Part shown: in pieces, positions 20,901-34,200 of the stretch
Position numbering within the stretch: the stretch's first letter is position 1
Layout of the letters: each line of letters starts with the position of its first letter
Assembly (NCBI GenBank): GCA_003117195.1
Contig: BDSI01000049.1
Span: forward strand, 124,001 to 188,000
Reading direction: 5' to 3'
Source: Eudorina sp. 2006-703-Eu-15
Lineage: Eukaryota > Chlorophyta > Chlorophyceae > Chlamydomonadales > Volvocaceae
Length of the DNA: 64,000 nucleotides
Translations under genes and position numbers: made by a program
Notes under the pieces: model-generated
Told to the model about the DNA's origin: nothing
Database searches by the model: none
The model's input: only the letters and a program-made list of their open reading frames with translations

Positions 20901-23682
20901 CCCATACGGATCGGCGCGTACCGTTCATTTTGGCCCGTCGCCGCTGTATAACAGCAGGGCCGCGGCTTTATTTAAGGCTAGATCGCAACCCTAGATTTGA
21001 AACCCTTTGTACACCCCTATTATTTTATACATTATTATTGTGTAGAGAGTTATTATATTATTTATAATTTTATTGTTATGCATATTTTAATTTTGTTAGT
21101 ACGAGCAACTCGCGATAGGCATTCTGCGCGGCACATCCCTGTTGTTCGTTTTTAGGTGATGACGGACGTCCGGTCTCTGGATATACTTGCGTCCAATCGC
21201 ACTGTGCCGCCACATCTGTATACAAGGAACGATCTTGAGGTATGAAATAACATCGATGATGTGCTGATTATACTGGTTACACATATGATAAATACGGAAA
21301 ATGCATGGTGTATATGCCTACCGATACGGACTTATGGCAGTGTTGATGGATCGATCGGCCAGGGCGGGGTTGTGCGCAAACGAACGATATCTTGTATGTA
21401 GGAAGGTCTTGCAGAGCCGTGTAGCTATCGGATAGACATGCAACACATGTCCCAATGTGGTTACCCGAGAGCGAGGGTGTATGTGCAGCATTGAATTTAC
21501 ATGCCATTCCTAAAACCTGGTTGTTTGCAGTTCCTGGCCGCCCGCATCGCGGATTCAGCAAGCCAGATCCAAGTAAGTTACAGCGCGTGGCTGGAATTGA
21601 AATTTCTGTGACACGCATGCGTCTACAGTGGTGCGCCCTACCTGCGAGGCACGCATGACTTGCAAGTGATTGCTCTCGTTCTATGTATGGTGTGTTATGG
21701 CATAATTAAAATCAGATACTTTTTGATGTGCACACGCACGTGCGGCGAATTCTACGCTCCTCGCGCTATCGATGCTGCCTTGCTTTGCAGGTGCGGATGA
21801 GAGAGATCTTGGACCAGCACCACACGAGCAACTCGGTCGTCTACGAGCTGCTGTTCGGCTCAAAGCGAACGGTGCGTGGGTGAAACCACGTGACGACCGA
21901 AAGGCGATGACGGCTATGGATGTAATGCGTGTCTGTTGCTTTATCGATGAAGACATGTACCAGATAACGAAAGGCTTTGTTGAAGCCACTATTCAAAGCA
22001 ATTAAACCAGCACTGCAGGATGGCTAAGATGACTGACCTCGGCGATGGCTAAGGGAAATTCATAATCATTATATAAATACCATCATAATTCTAATATCAT
22101 CGTAATATATTATTTTATCAAAATACAATATCATCATAGTGTTATTTTTATCATCATTGTAAATATTTACAGCGTATTATAGTCCCTACGTGAGCATTTT
22201 TGCCGCTATTAAATAAAGCGCACACAGCCTCACTTCTACCAAACATTGTATGCTTGTTTGACTTGTGGGACGGAAGCAAGACCATATACCGAGGTCCGAC
22301 CGTAAGGCCCCTACTTGCGTGCTGGCGCAGGTCTGGAACGGCAACGACGACTTGGACGGCTCCGACGTGTTCACCAACTTGACCATCTGGGACTTCTCCA
22401 CCCGCTTCGTCTCTATGGCCCAGCACGTGAAACAGCATTGGGACGAGTGGATGGTGGATGGCGTGCGCATTGCAGACACGGCCGCCGGGCAGTTCCTCAT
22501 CAAGAGCGGGCCCGACCTTTGGGGTGCAAGCAGAAAGGTCGGAACGCGCGCGCCATGTGTACATACACCGGAAATCCGCATCTCTATCATGATGCGTTCG
22601 CGTGCGGAATGTGTGTGCGCAGTATATCACTGCCACACGTTGCTTGCAAAGACAACTATGCATTCACGTGATTGCTGGCCCCCTCCCCGCATATGCCGTT
22701 TCGTTTTGTAACACACAGGCCTTGCACACCACAGCCTCGCACGCTAACTCTGATCTAAAGTTATCTCAGAGAGACATAGATACATTGCTCGCCTCGCCAT
22801 AAATGACCTATCTTGCTTCATGGCTGTAGGTTCTTGACGTGTTACTTTACCTCGCGGTGGACGACGCACGCTGGGTGAGCTCAGTGCTTAAATGTTGCGC
22901 CCTAGGGTTTGCGCCTCCTGAATCGATCTGCTATATATGATTGATTAATACCGGCGTGCGGGCATTTTTGCGTTGCTGCAAAATTCATGAACGCTGTCCA
23001 CATCTTGATAAAAACGACTAGTTCGGGAACGGAATGGAGTCGTCGGTCCGTTGCCAGTACTGATCCGTTGCCAGTACAGGTTTACATACCAAGCGCCCAC
23101 ATGGGCGTGGTAGTGTGTGGGCGCCGCCCCGCCTACTAGTACCAGCTCGTGCGTGTCGGACTTACTACATGCACATGAACTACATACGTACACGCACCTC
23201 ACAGGGGTGTACATGCATGGAGGCCATGCATGCGTAGACAAACCGCCAACCCCTCGCCGCAGAACCTACAAGTTAACGTATCGTTAACCTTGCCACCTCA
23301 CGCAGGTTGATGACCTGCAGATAATATTTTTGACAGTTGAAGGAGTAGCCATGACGTCAGCTGCCGCTTGGTAAGGAGCGAGGACTGTGCGCCCACTGGT
23401 GGCTTACTGGCGTTGGTACGCACGTTGACAAGCTGTATATTTTCCGTTTGCGTATCTGCATGCAGTTATCTCGCGCACTTGCTTCGCGCGTTGGCTGCCC
23501 AACGGTACAAGCTTTACAACACATTTATGGTTGTACCAGCAGTAAGTTATGGTAGTTATGGCAGAGAAACCTACCTGTTGACTGCCGGTGTACCCTTTCA
23601 CTAGTTCCTAATCCTGGCCGTTCATGTTTTACAGGGCCTGGCACGGACACTGGCGTCTCAGAACACTTCTCTTGAACTGGGT
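17901..23682 (+). pseudogene. TmcB/TmcC-like gene, copy 1, middle part (membrane exons)
   Basis: Twelve consecutive exons keep phase across the splices: 17901-17995, 19152-19380, 19478-19554, 20235-20393, 21156-21239, 21531-21572, 21791-21871, 22331-22537, 22830-22874, 23306-23370, 23466-23541 and 23635-23682. The exon at 20235 carries a clear membrane span (ATVAMLAVVHIVCFSLTLYA). The exons at 23306 and 23466 together give a second (LTVEGVAMTSAA joined to YLAHLLRALAAQRYKLY). Between them is a soluble, probably extracytoplasmic stretch (VRSLDILASN, LYTRNDLE, TIWDFSTRFVSMAQHV). VEG followed by RYKLYNTFMVVPA and GLARTLAS is a hallmark pattern of the algal Tmc-like family. Introns of 0.1-1.2 kb hold no genes. 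Seen: exon phases and spans. Known: family layout. Inferred: orientation in the membrane. Confidence 0.75.
22045..22165. repeat. AT-rich ATC/AAT low-complexity block in an intron
   Basis: Loosely repeated ATCAT and AATAT words lie inside the 0.46-kb intron between exons 21791-21871 and 22331-22537. Composition here differs sharply from the flanking exons. The same block occurs in copy 2 at about 32407-32527. Confidence 0.6.
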
Positions 23683-23994
23683 GTGAGTACAATTTTTTGC
23701 TTAAGCAGTCGAACTTGATTGATTAATCGACGACGTAATAATGCCATTGTTTGCGACCGGTTACTATGGTTGCGACCGGTCGCACCAGAAGCCCCGTCCA
23801 GGAGGCAAACACGTCTTTTTCCCTGATTTTCCTTAATACTTTATTTTTTTACGCATGCCAATCCACTGCACAGCCAATCACCTTCTACTTTATCGATGCA
23901 GCTACTCAGGCGTAGGCAACTCCCGTAAATAGCAGGCGGGCACAATGTCAATTTTACGCCATTCATGCCTTCTAACTGTATGACTTCCTTCCAG

Positions 23995-26116
23995 GACGAT
24001 GATGACGAGGACGATGATGACGATGACAAACCCTCTATCACCGGTGGAGTGGATGATTCAATGTCGCCAGAGGAGCTGCCGGGCGCTAGCAGTGAAGCAG
24101 CAGCTGCTGCCCCTGCTGCTCCTACCAAGAGCAGACGCCGAGCTACTCTGAATTTGGACAAATGTGTGGATGGCACGCTCGAGGTCACGCGAAGGAATTC
24201 ATCAGTTATCATGCCGCGAGGAGGCCGCTCTTTCTCAGGGGATGGCGCCCCGAGGCGAAGCATGGAGGTAGCGCGGAGTCAAGGCAGCCAAAGCGTTCGG
24301 ACGCGTCAGCCGGCGGCGGTCGAGCCTACGCTGATGCTGGCCGGCGGCAGAAGCAGCACCAGTGGGGCAGCGGAGGACGGGTCAACGAGAGCGGGTGGTG
24401 TGTGGGCTAATGGAGTTAGTTGCGCATATTAACATTTGCCGACTTGCTTGGTACGTACTAACCTTTTCCGTGATCGACGTGAGCTGTATCACGCACGCAA
24501 GTAACACATGTGATACCTGGTGTTTGATCGATCGTTGAACTCTCGTTATAAAACTCGCTCCTCATATATCAGCTCAACCCAACGGACACGTGACCCGAGC
24601 GTTGCGTTGACCTTCATAAAATTACTTAGGCGTGTGAAGGTGCTGAGGTCGAGGTACAGGCCATCTAACTGAATCTGCCGATGATGTGCGCAGGGCATCG
24701 TTGATGTTGTTGCCGTACACTCGGTAACCAACTACATGGCGGCCCGGACATACAGAGCGGTACGCATGACTAAGGCCATTAAATGCATAACTGTAGAGGA
24801 TAACAGGGTTGTGGGTCCCGCGGGGCTTGCAGTTGGTGTGCACGTTGGCAGTGTTTCAGCCGCGACCCCCAAAGTGGGAAGGTCACTTGCAAAATGAGAT
24901 TTGTCATTACTTATGCACGTCGATGCCAATATAAAAAGGTTACGTATACGTGCGCCGTGTTTGACATATCGCCACCCTCTAACGCACACCATGACGAGTT
25001 ACCCATCCACATTCCGTCCAAGACATATTATTATTTTAAGTACACACAACACCACGAAATTAACACTCTCGCGTGCACGTAACGCAACGCAGGTCTTCTA
25101 CAGCCAGGTATGGAAAAGTCGGCTTGGCGTCCGTTTTGCCGGAGGTCAACTTGGGTATACGCTGTTGATCAACATGTTGATCAACATGCCGGAAATTACG
25201 GAAACATAAGCGCATCGAATCCATTTGTAGATGTTGGATATTCAGTGACAAATTTGTTGTAAGAACTAACTCGTAACATTAACTATTTTAAGAATCTGGC
25301 CGTAGCCCGGTGTGGATGTGGAATTGACCTCATCATCGGAGAAATGCAGCATAGCAACCCGGCCACATCTGAATTTTGCTGCTCATTCACCATCACGACG
25401 CTGCCGTGCAGGAATTAGCGGCGGTCGAGGACCCCGCGTTTCTGACCACACGTCGGCAAGCAGTCGCGACTGTCAAAAAGGTGGTGTCCGACGCCTGGTA
25501 TACGCTGCAGTTGGGGGAGTACGCTTACAGAGCAACAGGTAATGTTTCAGGAAAGGTCGCGGAGGTCGTACTAGTCATCTTCTGCCAGCACACTATGCCA
25601 GTTAGTAGTTAATTTGTTTTTCGGTGATCTATATTTGTTCTGGACACCAAACAAATCTGTCATATGCTTTGAACGCAATTTTACAATATTTTGAAAATAT
25701 GTGGTAGTACATGTAGGGGAGGTGGAAGGCGATATGTATTCGGTTACGGCCGCGCAACTGGAACACAACTGGAAATCAGCGAGCCGCCGGCGCGACAATT
25801 ATCAGTCTTGGCGCGAGACGCAGTCATTGACGAACGTTTTTTTGTTGTTGTCACCTGCTTCCCATCGCCTGCTGCTAATCGACCTTCAGGAACGCAAACC
25901 GAGCGTTTTCCGATGGTGCACCAAGGCGTTGCATACGAGTCACAACAGCTGGCGGACCTCTTCTACAAAAGCGGCAAATGTCTTCGAACACGGGTGAGAT
26001 GCCACCGGTTGATTGTCAGGAACCTGTGATGTCACAATTTTGTTTTTCAGCTTGCTTTGCACATGCCCCAGGCAGGGGAGATCGTTGCAGCAATCGGCAC
26101 TTACCAAACCCGCTAA
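23995..26116 (+). pseudogene. TmcB/TmcC-like gene, copy 1, 3' part, truncated by gypsy sequence
   Basis: The exon from 23995 starts with an acidic run (DDDDEDDDDDDK) and continues as a Ser/Ala/Arg-rich linker; its donor is not fixed (past about 24300). Later exons are 24694-24759, a 15-nt microexon 25093-25107, 25412-25538, one from 25717 with no clear donor, 25890-25993 (GVAYESQQLADLFYK, KCLRTR) and 26051-26116. The last exon reaches a TAA at 26114-26116, a few bases before antisense gypsy pol sequence. The family normally continues with another loop and at least one more membrane span, so the C-terminus has been lost and replaced. A membrane segment expected between 24300 and 24690 was not located. 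Confidence 0.65.
25093..25107 (+). other. 15-nt in-phase microexon of the Tmc-like gene
   Basis: The five codons VFYSQ lie between an acceptor CGCAACGCAG and a donor GTATGG, in phase 0 on both sides. Joined to the next exon (ELAAVEDPAFL) they restore a continuous family-like segment. Copy 2 has the identical microexon at 35453-35467. Confidence 0.6.
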
Positions 26117-26118
26117 TG

Positions 26119-27349
26119 TCATGCGTCTTTCATGTGTATAGCACGTTTCCGCATGACCTCTTGATAACGGTCAGCGGCAGGCACGTTTGTTTTTAGGTGC
26201 AAGTCAACCGGAATGCGTGGTTGCTTGATCCCGTTGAGAGAGAACGGAGTTGCCTCCGTGGAGCGCTGTTTAGAGTTGTTAATAGCAAACTCTATAAGCG
26301 GTAAATGCTCATCCCAGTCATCTTTTGTGGGCGAGATGTAGTGCCTGAGTGTCTCCTCGAGAACGCGGTTCATGCGTTCGGTTTGACCGTCCGTTTGCGG
26401 ATGGTAGGCTGTGCTCATATAGAGGTGGGTGCCCAAAAGGCGAAATGTTTCCTTCCAAAAGTTGCTCGTAAAGCGAGCGTCCCGGTCTGAAACTATGTTT
26501 TTAGGAAGGCCGTGCTGCCTGAAGACCGTGGCTACAAACAGGCGAGCCAAGTCCTCAGCTGTTGCGGTTGTGTGTGTGGGAGCAAAGTGCGTCATTTTGC
26601 TCAGCCGGTCCACGAACACTACAATCGCATCATGCCCATTGCGGTTTGTTGGTAGCTGTGTAATAAGGTCCATTGACACACTCTCCCACACCTCCGATGG
26701 TACGGGAAGAGGCTGCAGCAATCCGCCCGGCTTGGCGTTAGTTGGTTTGTTACGCTGACATTGTGGGCAAGTCTTGACGTAGGCCTTCACGTCAGTGTCT
26801 AGCCCGGGCCACCAGTATGATTGTGCGATCGCTTGTTTTGTGCGGTCAATGCCGCGGTGGCCGGCGTACGGAGCATCATGGTACTCAGACAAGATGTCCC
26901 GCCGTAATTCAGCGTTGTTCGGAACGTACAACTGGTTTCCCCTATACCAGAAGCCATTCTTCCGTTTTAGCTGCAGTGATGCTACCTTGCTTTTCCTGAG
27001 GTTTGGGTCGCCGTCATAACCGCGTTTGATTCGGCGCCCTATTTCGCTATTAATTAGCGAGGCCGTTAGCACATTGAGCACCACGTCGTGTACCCGACTA
27101 ATAGGGTCAGCGACGTTTATCCGTCCGGGTCGGTACTCCCATTTGAAACTGAAGCGTGATAAGCGCTCCATCCATCGAGCTTGTCTTCTTGAGAGCATAT
27201 CGGCGCTTTTCTGGTCTTCCAGATAAACCAGTGGTTGGTGGTCCGTCACCAAGGTGACATCGGACGCACCCTCCAAGTAGCAGCGCCACTCTTCTAAAGC
27301 CAGTACTGTTCCAAGGCATTCTTGGTCTGTCGTTGAGTAATTGTATTCA
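26119..27349 (-). mobile_element. Ty3/gypsy pol fragment, truncated by the duplication junction
   Basis: This carries the last part of RNase H (from EYNYSTTDQECLGTV) and the whole integrase as far as the TGA at 26119-26121. Protease and reverse transcriptase are absent because the tandem-duplication breakpoint at 27349/27350 cut the element. The remaining frame is the same as in the intact copy at 36479-39496. It runs on through the junction into antisense exon-5 sequence of the host gene, making a 450-codon chimeric frame (26119-27471) whose first 41 codons are not retroviral-like at all. Confidence 0.93.
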
Positions 27350-28092
27350 GCTTGGCATTCCCAGCGGAGCTTCCCCTTTGCCGGCTGCTGGGGCGACCAC
27401 CCTCCAAATGACGGGAGACACGGCAACTGTGGCCACGTCGCCCGAAAGCACCCCTGTCCGAACGACCGCAACTGGCTATGTGGTTAGGCAGAGCTCCCAG
27501 CAGGGCCCAGCGCCCCGGTCGATGGCGCCGCCACCTACGCAGGCTGCTGCAATAATGGTACCGACGACGACCGTAGCGACGCCGCCAAAGGACGCGCGCG
27601 AGCCGCCGCTGCGGCTGTTCACCTGGCCTGAAAGCACCAAGGAGGACGACCTGCTGTCAGGTGCAACTGGGGCGCCGCCGCCGCTACCGCCTCCGGACGT
27701 GTCGCTCTTGCCCTCTATGCCGGTAATGGCCAACCCCGCCGCCCGCGGCAAGTTGGCACAGCTGGTCAAAGAGTTCGAGAGCAAGCGGGCGAGCCCAGGC
27801 GCTTCTGGCGGCGCCGGCGCCGCAGTCGGCCGAGCTCCTAGGGCCTCCTTCGGTACGGAGAGGCTCATGGAAGCCGTGGAGGCGGCGATAACAGATACAC
27901 CTCCGCGCCAGGCGACCTCATTTTCGCTGACCATCACGGACGCAATCGGGGCGCCTCCGGATCCGCCTGAGGGCGACGGCGCATCCACGGATGCTGGCAC
28001 GTCCCTGCCGGGTACCCCCTTGCCAAACATCACCTCAGCTGTCTTCAAGAAGTTAACGGTGACCATGGCACCCACCGACCTGCTTGCGACAG
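27350..28092 (+). pseudogene. TmcB/TmcC-like gene, copy 2, 5'-truncated linker exon
   Basis: This is the 3' four-fifths of exon 5, starting at the duplication junction, so the PAS exons are absent and there is no native start or upstream splice site. It retains the 8 bases missing from copy 1 (27827-27834), and so reads through the linker (VGRAPRASFGTERLMEAVEAAITD) to the donor after 28092. The frame also opens backwards a few codons into antisense gypsy sequence, without an ATG. Confidence 0.8.
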
Positions 28093-28264
28093 GTTCGTGG
28101 ATGTGCGCGGACGAGCACGCATGCGTGGATGGCCGATGTGTTTATTTATTTGGCTTCCGCAGGCTGACATGCACTTTGCATGCATGTGGCAACGCACGGT
28201 ACGCCTATCTGATTTTGCCTAATAATGCATTGAATCATGCATCTGTGTGTGTCTTTGCATGTAG

Positions 28265-31200
28265 GCGGCAACGTGCGTCCGTCTTCGGTGCCCTCGGATG
28301 GGGTCGAGGTGCGGTCTATTTCGGACGTCGCCGACGGTCAGGAGGACGATGCCAGCGATGTAAGCCAGCACCGCGAACGTGGGACGGGCACGCAGCAAAC
28401 GGCTCGTGTATGTGTGCGAGCGCATTTTATGTGTATCCTTGACTAATCAAGGCAGGGATGCGTGCGTGCATGCAATGCGAGGGGCATACTTTGTATACTT
28501 TGTTGTATCACGCCTTAAAGAAACGATCGATCGGCAGTTGTCCCTGTTGGACACCTCATGGTACATACCCAGGGTACAACATACTTATAGATGCTCGGGT
28601 GTGTTAGATAGCGCGGTTACTCGGTTTATCTATCTGGTTTTACTCTGACGAAGCAAATGCTGTCTATGTGTGTTATTCTGTAAATAGGCCTACGCAGCCA
28701 GCGCCTGTATGTTAGAGCACGACAGCTCCCCTCCTCTATCTGCATCCTCCACCTTTCCATAGGCGTCCTCTTTTTAATTACGAGTAGCCAGCTGCACAAT
28801 CAACGAGGACCGTTCGTTCGTCGTCGCATCGACGAAGTTTTTATCGTGTGTTATTAGGATGTGCTTGTATCATGTAACAACCAATATCACCTCCGTCTGA
28901 ATGCCCCCGTGCGTACATGCACGCAGCTGCATCTGAGAAGGGGGACAGGCTCGGAGCAGATCTCAAATTGGATCGCAAGCAAGGGTACAGTCAATCAGTA
29001 TCACGTTGGGCATCTATCGATACGCGCAATCGTGTGTGCTAGGCGTGCCTGTTTGCAGCCAAGAAGTTTTAGACCATAGAGGGGCCTTGAGGTAGTGGCC
29101 TTGCAGTAGTGGAAGAGGCTGAAGTATTATGCTACTTTGCGTATTATTATTTCATAGTTTGTAATATTAGAAGGGGGGCGTGGAGCGTGCACAGCAGTCT
29201 CGCACTGCGCGGCTTCTCCAAATACAGCAGCTGTTCATGTATGGTACGGTTTGTGCGATGCGGCATACGCAGGTGCTTTCTACCAGAATTCCGTACCGCC
29301 GCCGAGTACGCTGGGCATGCGGCAGGTAGGTGGCTGCTGGGTGAGGAACGCAGGGCACGGAGGTATTATTTAATGCATTTGGCATGAAGATAATGCGTCT
29401 GGGTCGGTAGTTTGGACCACGTACCCTCGCATGTACACACTGCGGATATTATTAATAAACGGGCAACATAAGGGTTTGACCTTTTCCTAAGGTTCTTTCA
29501 TGTGATGGGTGCAGAGCAACGAGTCGAGGCCCAGCGAGGGGGAGCCGCCGCACACGCCCATGCAGTCCCTGGATCTTCGGGCGCTGCTGCGCAAGGGGCC
29601 CCGGAGTCTGACAGCTTCGCGAGGCCACCTGCTGCACCCGATGATGGGCCGCCTCCCCTCGCTCCACGTCCCAGTCGTGAAGCTGGTGTGGATGACGACG
29701 CGGCGAGCGAGGGCGGTCAGAGTGGCATCTCTGCGCAATCAGGTGCGTCTGTCGATGTTGTGCACATGCATCGCGGGCATACTTGACGACATATATACAC
29801 AGGCGTCCTTGATTGAGGCATTCTTTACTTGCCCAACAGATGACGGCGCCGATTATAAGCGGGGCAAGCGATACCGCAAGCTAATGAAGCTCATGGACTC
29901 GGGGCAGACGCAGCAGGTGCGAATAGTGCGAATGGACGCCTAGGACGCCCATGTTATACTTGCACGACTGCGCAATAGATGTAATAGCTGTGATGTGGTG
30001 GTTCCATCTGATATGGCGATGTCAGTGTCAGGCCCTATCGATGTGCAACTAATGCGACATACATGTATGCCCACGATATATGTGATCATGCATACTTCGC
30101 ATGGTAATTAACATTACAGACCAGATATTGCAGTTGTAACGCTGGGTTACAGTATAAGGCCCTACAAAAGATCCTGCACAGCATCTCGAGAAGCCTGTGG
30201 CCGCGCCGTGTTACAGCAATGGGCGCGTAATTTCTTAAGGACCGACATATACATTCATTGTCCGACACCTTGGGGGTTATAGGCATCGGAAAATGCATGC
30301 GGCCAATATTGACCGCATGCAAAATAGAAGAGGTTTGAGTACGGTGTTGAGAACGTTTAAGAATGCTAAGAATGCCGATGGTGCTCGAGTACGTTCACAG
30401 GCGTACTCAAGTTGTACTTAGGCTGCGAATCGCAGCTTGGCACTTGAGAACGGTCCATGCATTGTTCACGTTTTTTTTGAAGTAAGGAACGCAGTGAGCC
30501 GACAGGAGTGGATATTGCATATCGGACAGGTGCGCTTTGAATTCAGCAAGTAGGTTGCCCATTGGTGCACCGTCTCGCCTGATGTGATAAATACAGGTGC
30601 AACAACGCTTCCGGTTCAATGCGCTCGCCACGGTTGCAATGCTGGCGGTGGTACACATTGTCTGTTTTTCACTGACGCTCTACGCGGTCCAGGCCAAGCG
30701 AGGCAGCATGATCGAGTTAGGACGAACGGGACAAGCGCAGCGGTACATGCACCAGGTGGGCGGGTGCGAATTTATTTATTTATAATTCGAAATTCGTTCG
30801 TTGTTTGTTATGCATGTCGTACTGTAGCGGTACGGATACGTACATCCGGCAATAAATCTGGACAGCACGGGCAGAGTTCACGTGATAAGATGCAGTGCAT
30901 CCAGTTGCACTTAGGTGTGCATGTATTACTGTTAATCAATCATATTTGCTACATTTCCTTGGTAATTTTAATTGTTCTTATTTGGTACAGACGCCGGGTA
31001 GATCGGGTGTGGGCGCACTGCCCCGCCTGACGCGTGCATCAACTACATACTGGCTTTCAACAACAACCGCCTCCCACAGGGCAGCACCCAGACAAACCTA
31101 TCTACGCGAAACGCCGAAGCATTCAACACTGTTGCTCGCCGGCATGCCGCAACATACATGCATTCAACCTGGCACGCCCGTACATCGTACGGGTACTCCG

Positions 31201-34200
31201 ATTTCATAGAAACCCCGTACCAAATTTTTACTATGCACGAATGCCGTGTGGCGAGGCATACGCCCATACGGATGGGCGCGTACCGTTCATTTTGGCCCGT
31301 CGCCGCTGTATAACAGCAGGGCCGCGGCTTTATTTAAGGCTAGATCGCAACCCTAGATTTGAAACCCTTTGTACACCCCTATTATTTTATACATTATTAT
31401 TGTGTAGAGAGTTATTATATTATTTATAATTTTATTGTTATGCATATTTTAATTTTGTTAGTACGAGCAACTCGCGATAGGCATTCTGCGCGGCACATCC
31501 CTGTTGTTCGTTTTTAGGTGATGACGGACGTCCGGTCTCTGGATATACTTGCGTCCAATCGCACTGTGCCGCCACATCTGTATACAAGGAACGATCTTGA
31601 GGTATGAAATAACATCGATGATGTGCTGATTATACTGGTTACACATATGATAAATACGGAAAATGCATGGTGTATATGCCTACCGATACGGACTTATGGC
31701 AGTGTTGATGGATCGATCGGCCAGGGCGGGGTTGTGCGCAAACGAACGATATCTTGTATGTAGGAAGGTCTTGCAGAGCCGTGTAGCTATCGGATAGACA
31801 TGCAACACATGTCCCAATGTGGTTACCCGAGAGCGAGGGTGTATGTGCAGCATTGAATTTACATGCCATTCCTAAAACCTGGTTGTTTGCAGTTCCTGGC
31901 CGCCCGCATCGCGGATTCAGCAAGCCAGATCCAAGTAAGTTACAGCGCGTGGCTGGAATTGAAATTTCTGTGACACGCATGCGTCTACAGTGGTGCGCCC
32001 TACCTGCGAGGCACGCATGACTTGCAAGTGATTGCTCTCGTTCTATGTATGGTGTGTTATGGCATAATTAAAATCAGATACTTTTTGATGTGCACACGCA
32101 CGTGCGGCGAATTCTACGCTCCTCGCGCTATCGATGCTGCCTTGCTTTGCAGGTGCGGATGAGAGAGATCTTGGACCAGCACCACACGAGCAACTCGGTC
32201 GTCTACGAGCTGCTGTTCGGCTCAAAGCGAACGGTGCGTGGGTGAAACCACGTGACGACCGAAAGGCGATGACGGCTATGGATGTAATGCGTGTCTGTTG
32301 CTTTATCGATGAAGACATGTACCAGATAACGAAAGGCTTTGTTGAAGCCACTATTCAAAGCAATTAAACCAGCACTGCAGGATGGCTAAGATGACTGACC
32401 TCGGCGATGGCTAAGGGAAATTCATAATCATTATATAAATACCATCATAATTCTAATATCATCGTAATATATTATTTTATCAAAATACAATATCATCATA
32501 GTGTTATTTTTATCATCATTGTAAATATTTACAGCGTATTATAGTCCCTACGTGAGCATTTTTGCCGCTATTAAATAAAGCGCACACAGCCTCACTTCTA
32601 CCAAACATTGTATGCTTGTTTGACTTGTGGGACGGAAGCAAGACCATATACCGAGGTCCGACCGTAAGGCCCCTACTTGCGTGCTGGCGCAGGTCTGGAA
32701 CGGCAACGACGACTTGGACGGCTCCGACGTGTTCACCAACTTGACCATCTGGGACTTCTCCACCCGCTTCGTCTCTATGGCCCAGCACGTGAAACAGCAT
32801 TGGGACGAGTGGATGGTGGATGGCGTGCGCATTGCAGACACGGCCGCCGGGCAGTTCCTCATCAAGAGCGGGCCCGACCTTTGGGGTGCAAGCAGAAAGG
32901 TCGGAACGCGCGCGCCATGTGTACATACACCGGAAATCCGCATCTCTATCATGATGCGTTCGCGTGCGGAATGTGTGTGCGCAGTATATCACTGCCACAC
33001 GTTGCTTGCAAAGACAACTATGCATTCACGTGATTGCTGGCCCCTCCCCGCATATGCCGTTTCGTTTTGTAACACACAGGCCTTGCACACCACAGCCTCG
33101 CACGCTAACTCTGATCTAAAGTTATCTCAGAGAGACATAGATACATTGCTCGCCTCGCCATAAATGACCTATCTTGCTTCATGGCTGTAGGTTCTTGACG
33201 TGTTACTTTACCTCGCGGTGGACGACGCACGCTGGGTGAGCTCAGTGCTTAAATGTTGCGCCCTAGGGTTTGCGCCTCCTGAATCGATCTGCTATATATG
33301 ATTGATTAATACCGGCGTGCGGGCATTTTTGCGTTGCTGCAAAATTCATGAACGCTGTCCACATCTTGATAAAAACGACTAGTTCGGGAACGGAATGGAG
33401 TCGTCGGTCCGTTGCCAGTACTGATCCGTTGCCAGTACAGGTTTACATACCAAGCGCCCACATGGGCGTGGTAGTGTGTGGGCGCCGCCCCGCCTACTAG
33501 TACCAGCTCGTGCGTGTCGGACTTACTACATGCACATGAACTACATACGTACACGCACCTCACAGGGGTGTACATGCATGGAGGCCATGCATGCGTAGAC
33601 AAACCGCCAACCCCTCGCCGCAGAACCTACAAGTTAACGTATCGTTAACCTTGCCACCTCACGCAGGTTGATGACCTGCAGATAATATTTTTGACAGTTG
33701 AAGGAGTAGCCATGACGTCAGCTGCCGCTTGGTAAGGAGCGAGGACTGTGCGCCCACTGGTGGCTTACTGGCGTTGGTACGCACGTTGACAAGCTGTATA
33801 TTTTCCGTTTGCGTATCTGCATGCAGTTATCTCGCGCACTTGCTTCGCGCGTTGGCTGCCCAACGGTACAAGCTTTACAACACATTTATGGTTGTACCAG
33901 CAGTAAGTTATGGTAGTTATGGCAGAGAAACCTACCTGTTGACTGCCGGTGTACCCTTTCACTAGTTCCTAATCCTGGCCGTTCATGTTTTACAGGGCCT
34001 GGCACGGACACTGGCGTCTCAGAACACTTCTCTTGAACTGGGTGTGAGTACAATTTTTTGCTTAAGCAGTCGAACTTGATTGATTAATCGACGACGTAAT
34101 AATGCCATTGTTTGCGACCGGTTACTATGGTTGCGACCGGTCGCACCAGAAGCCCCGTCCAGGAGGCAAACACGTCTTTTTCCCTGATTTTCCTTAATAC

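Larger units (their letters stand above)
16994..27349. repeat. Direct segmental duplication, copy 1 (10,356 bp)
   Basis: Begins inside exon 5 of the Tmc-like gene and ends inside the antisense gypsy pol sequence. It is immediately followed by copy 2. The shared bases GCTT at the unit start (16994-16997), at the junction (27350-27353) and at the end of copy 2 (37710-37713) mark a 4-bp microhomology. By eye the two copies differ at four single bases, four one-base homopolymer lengths and one 8-bp indel. Confidence 0.97.
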
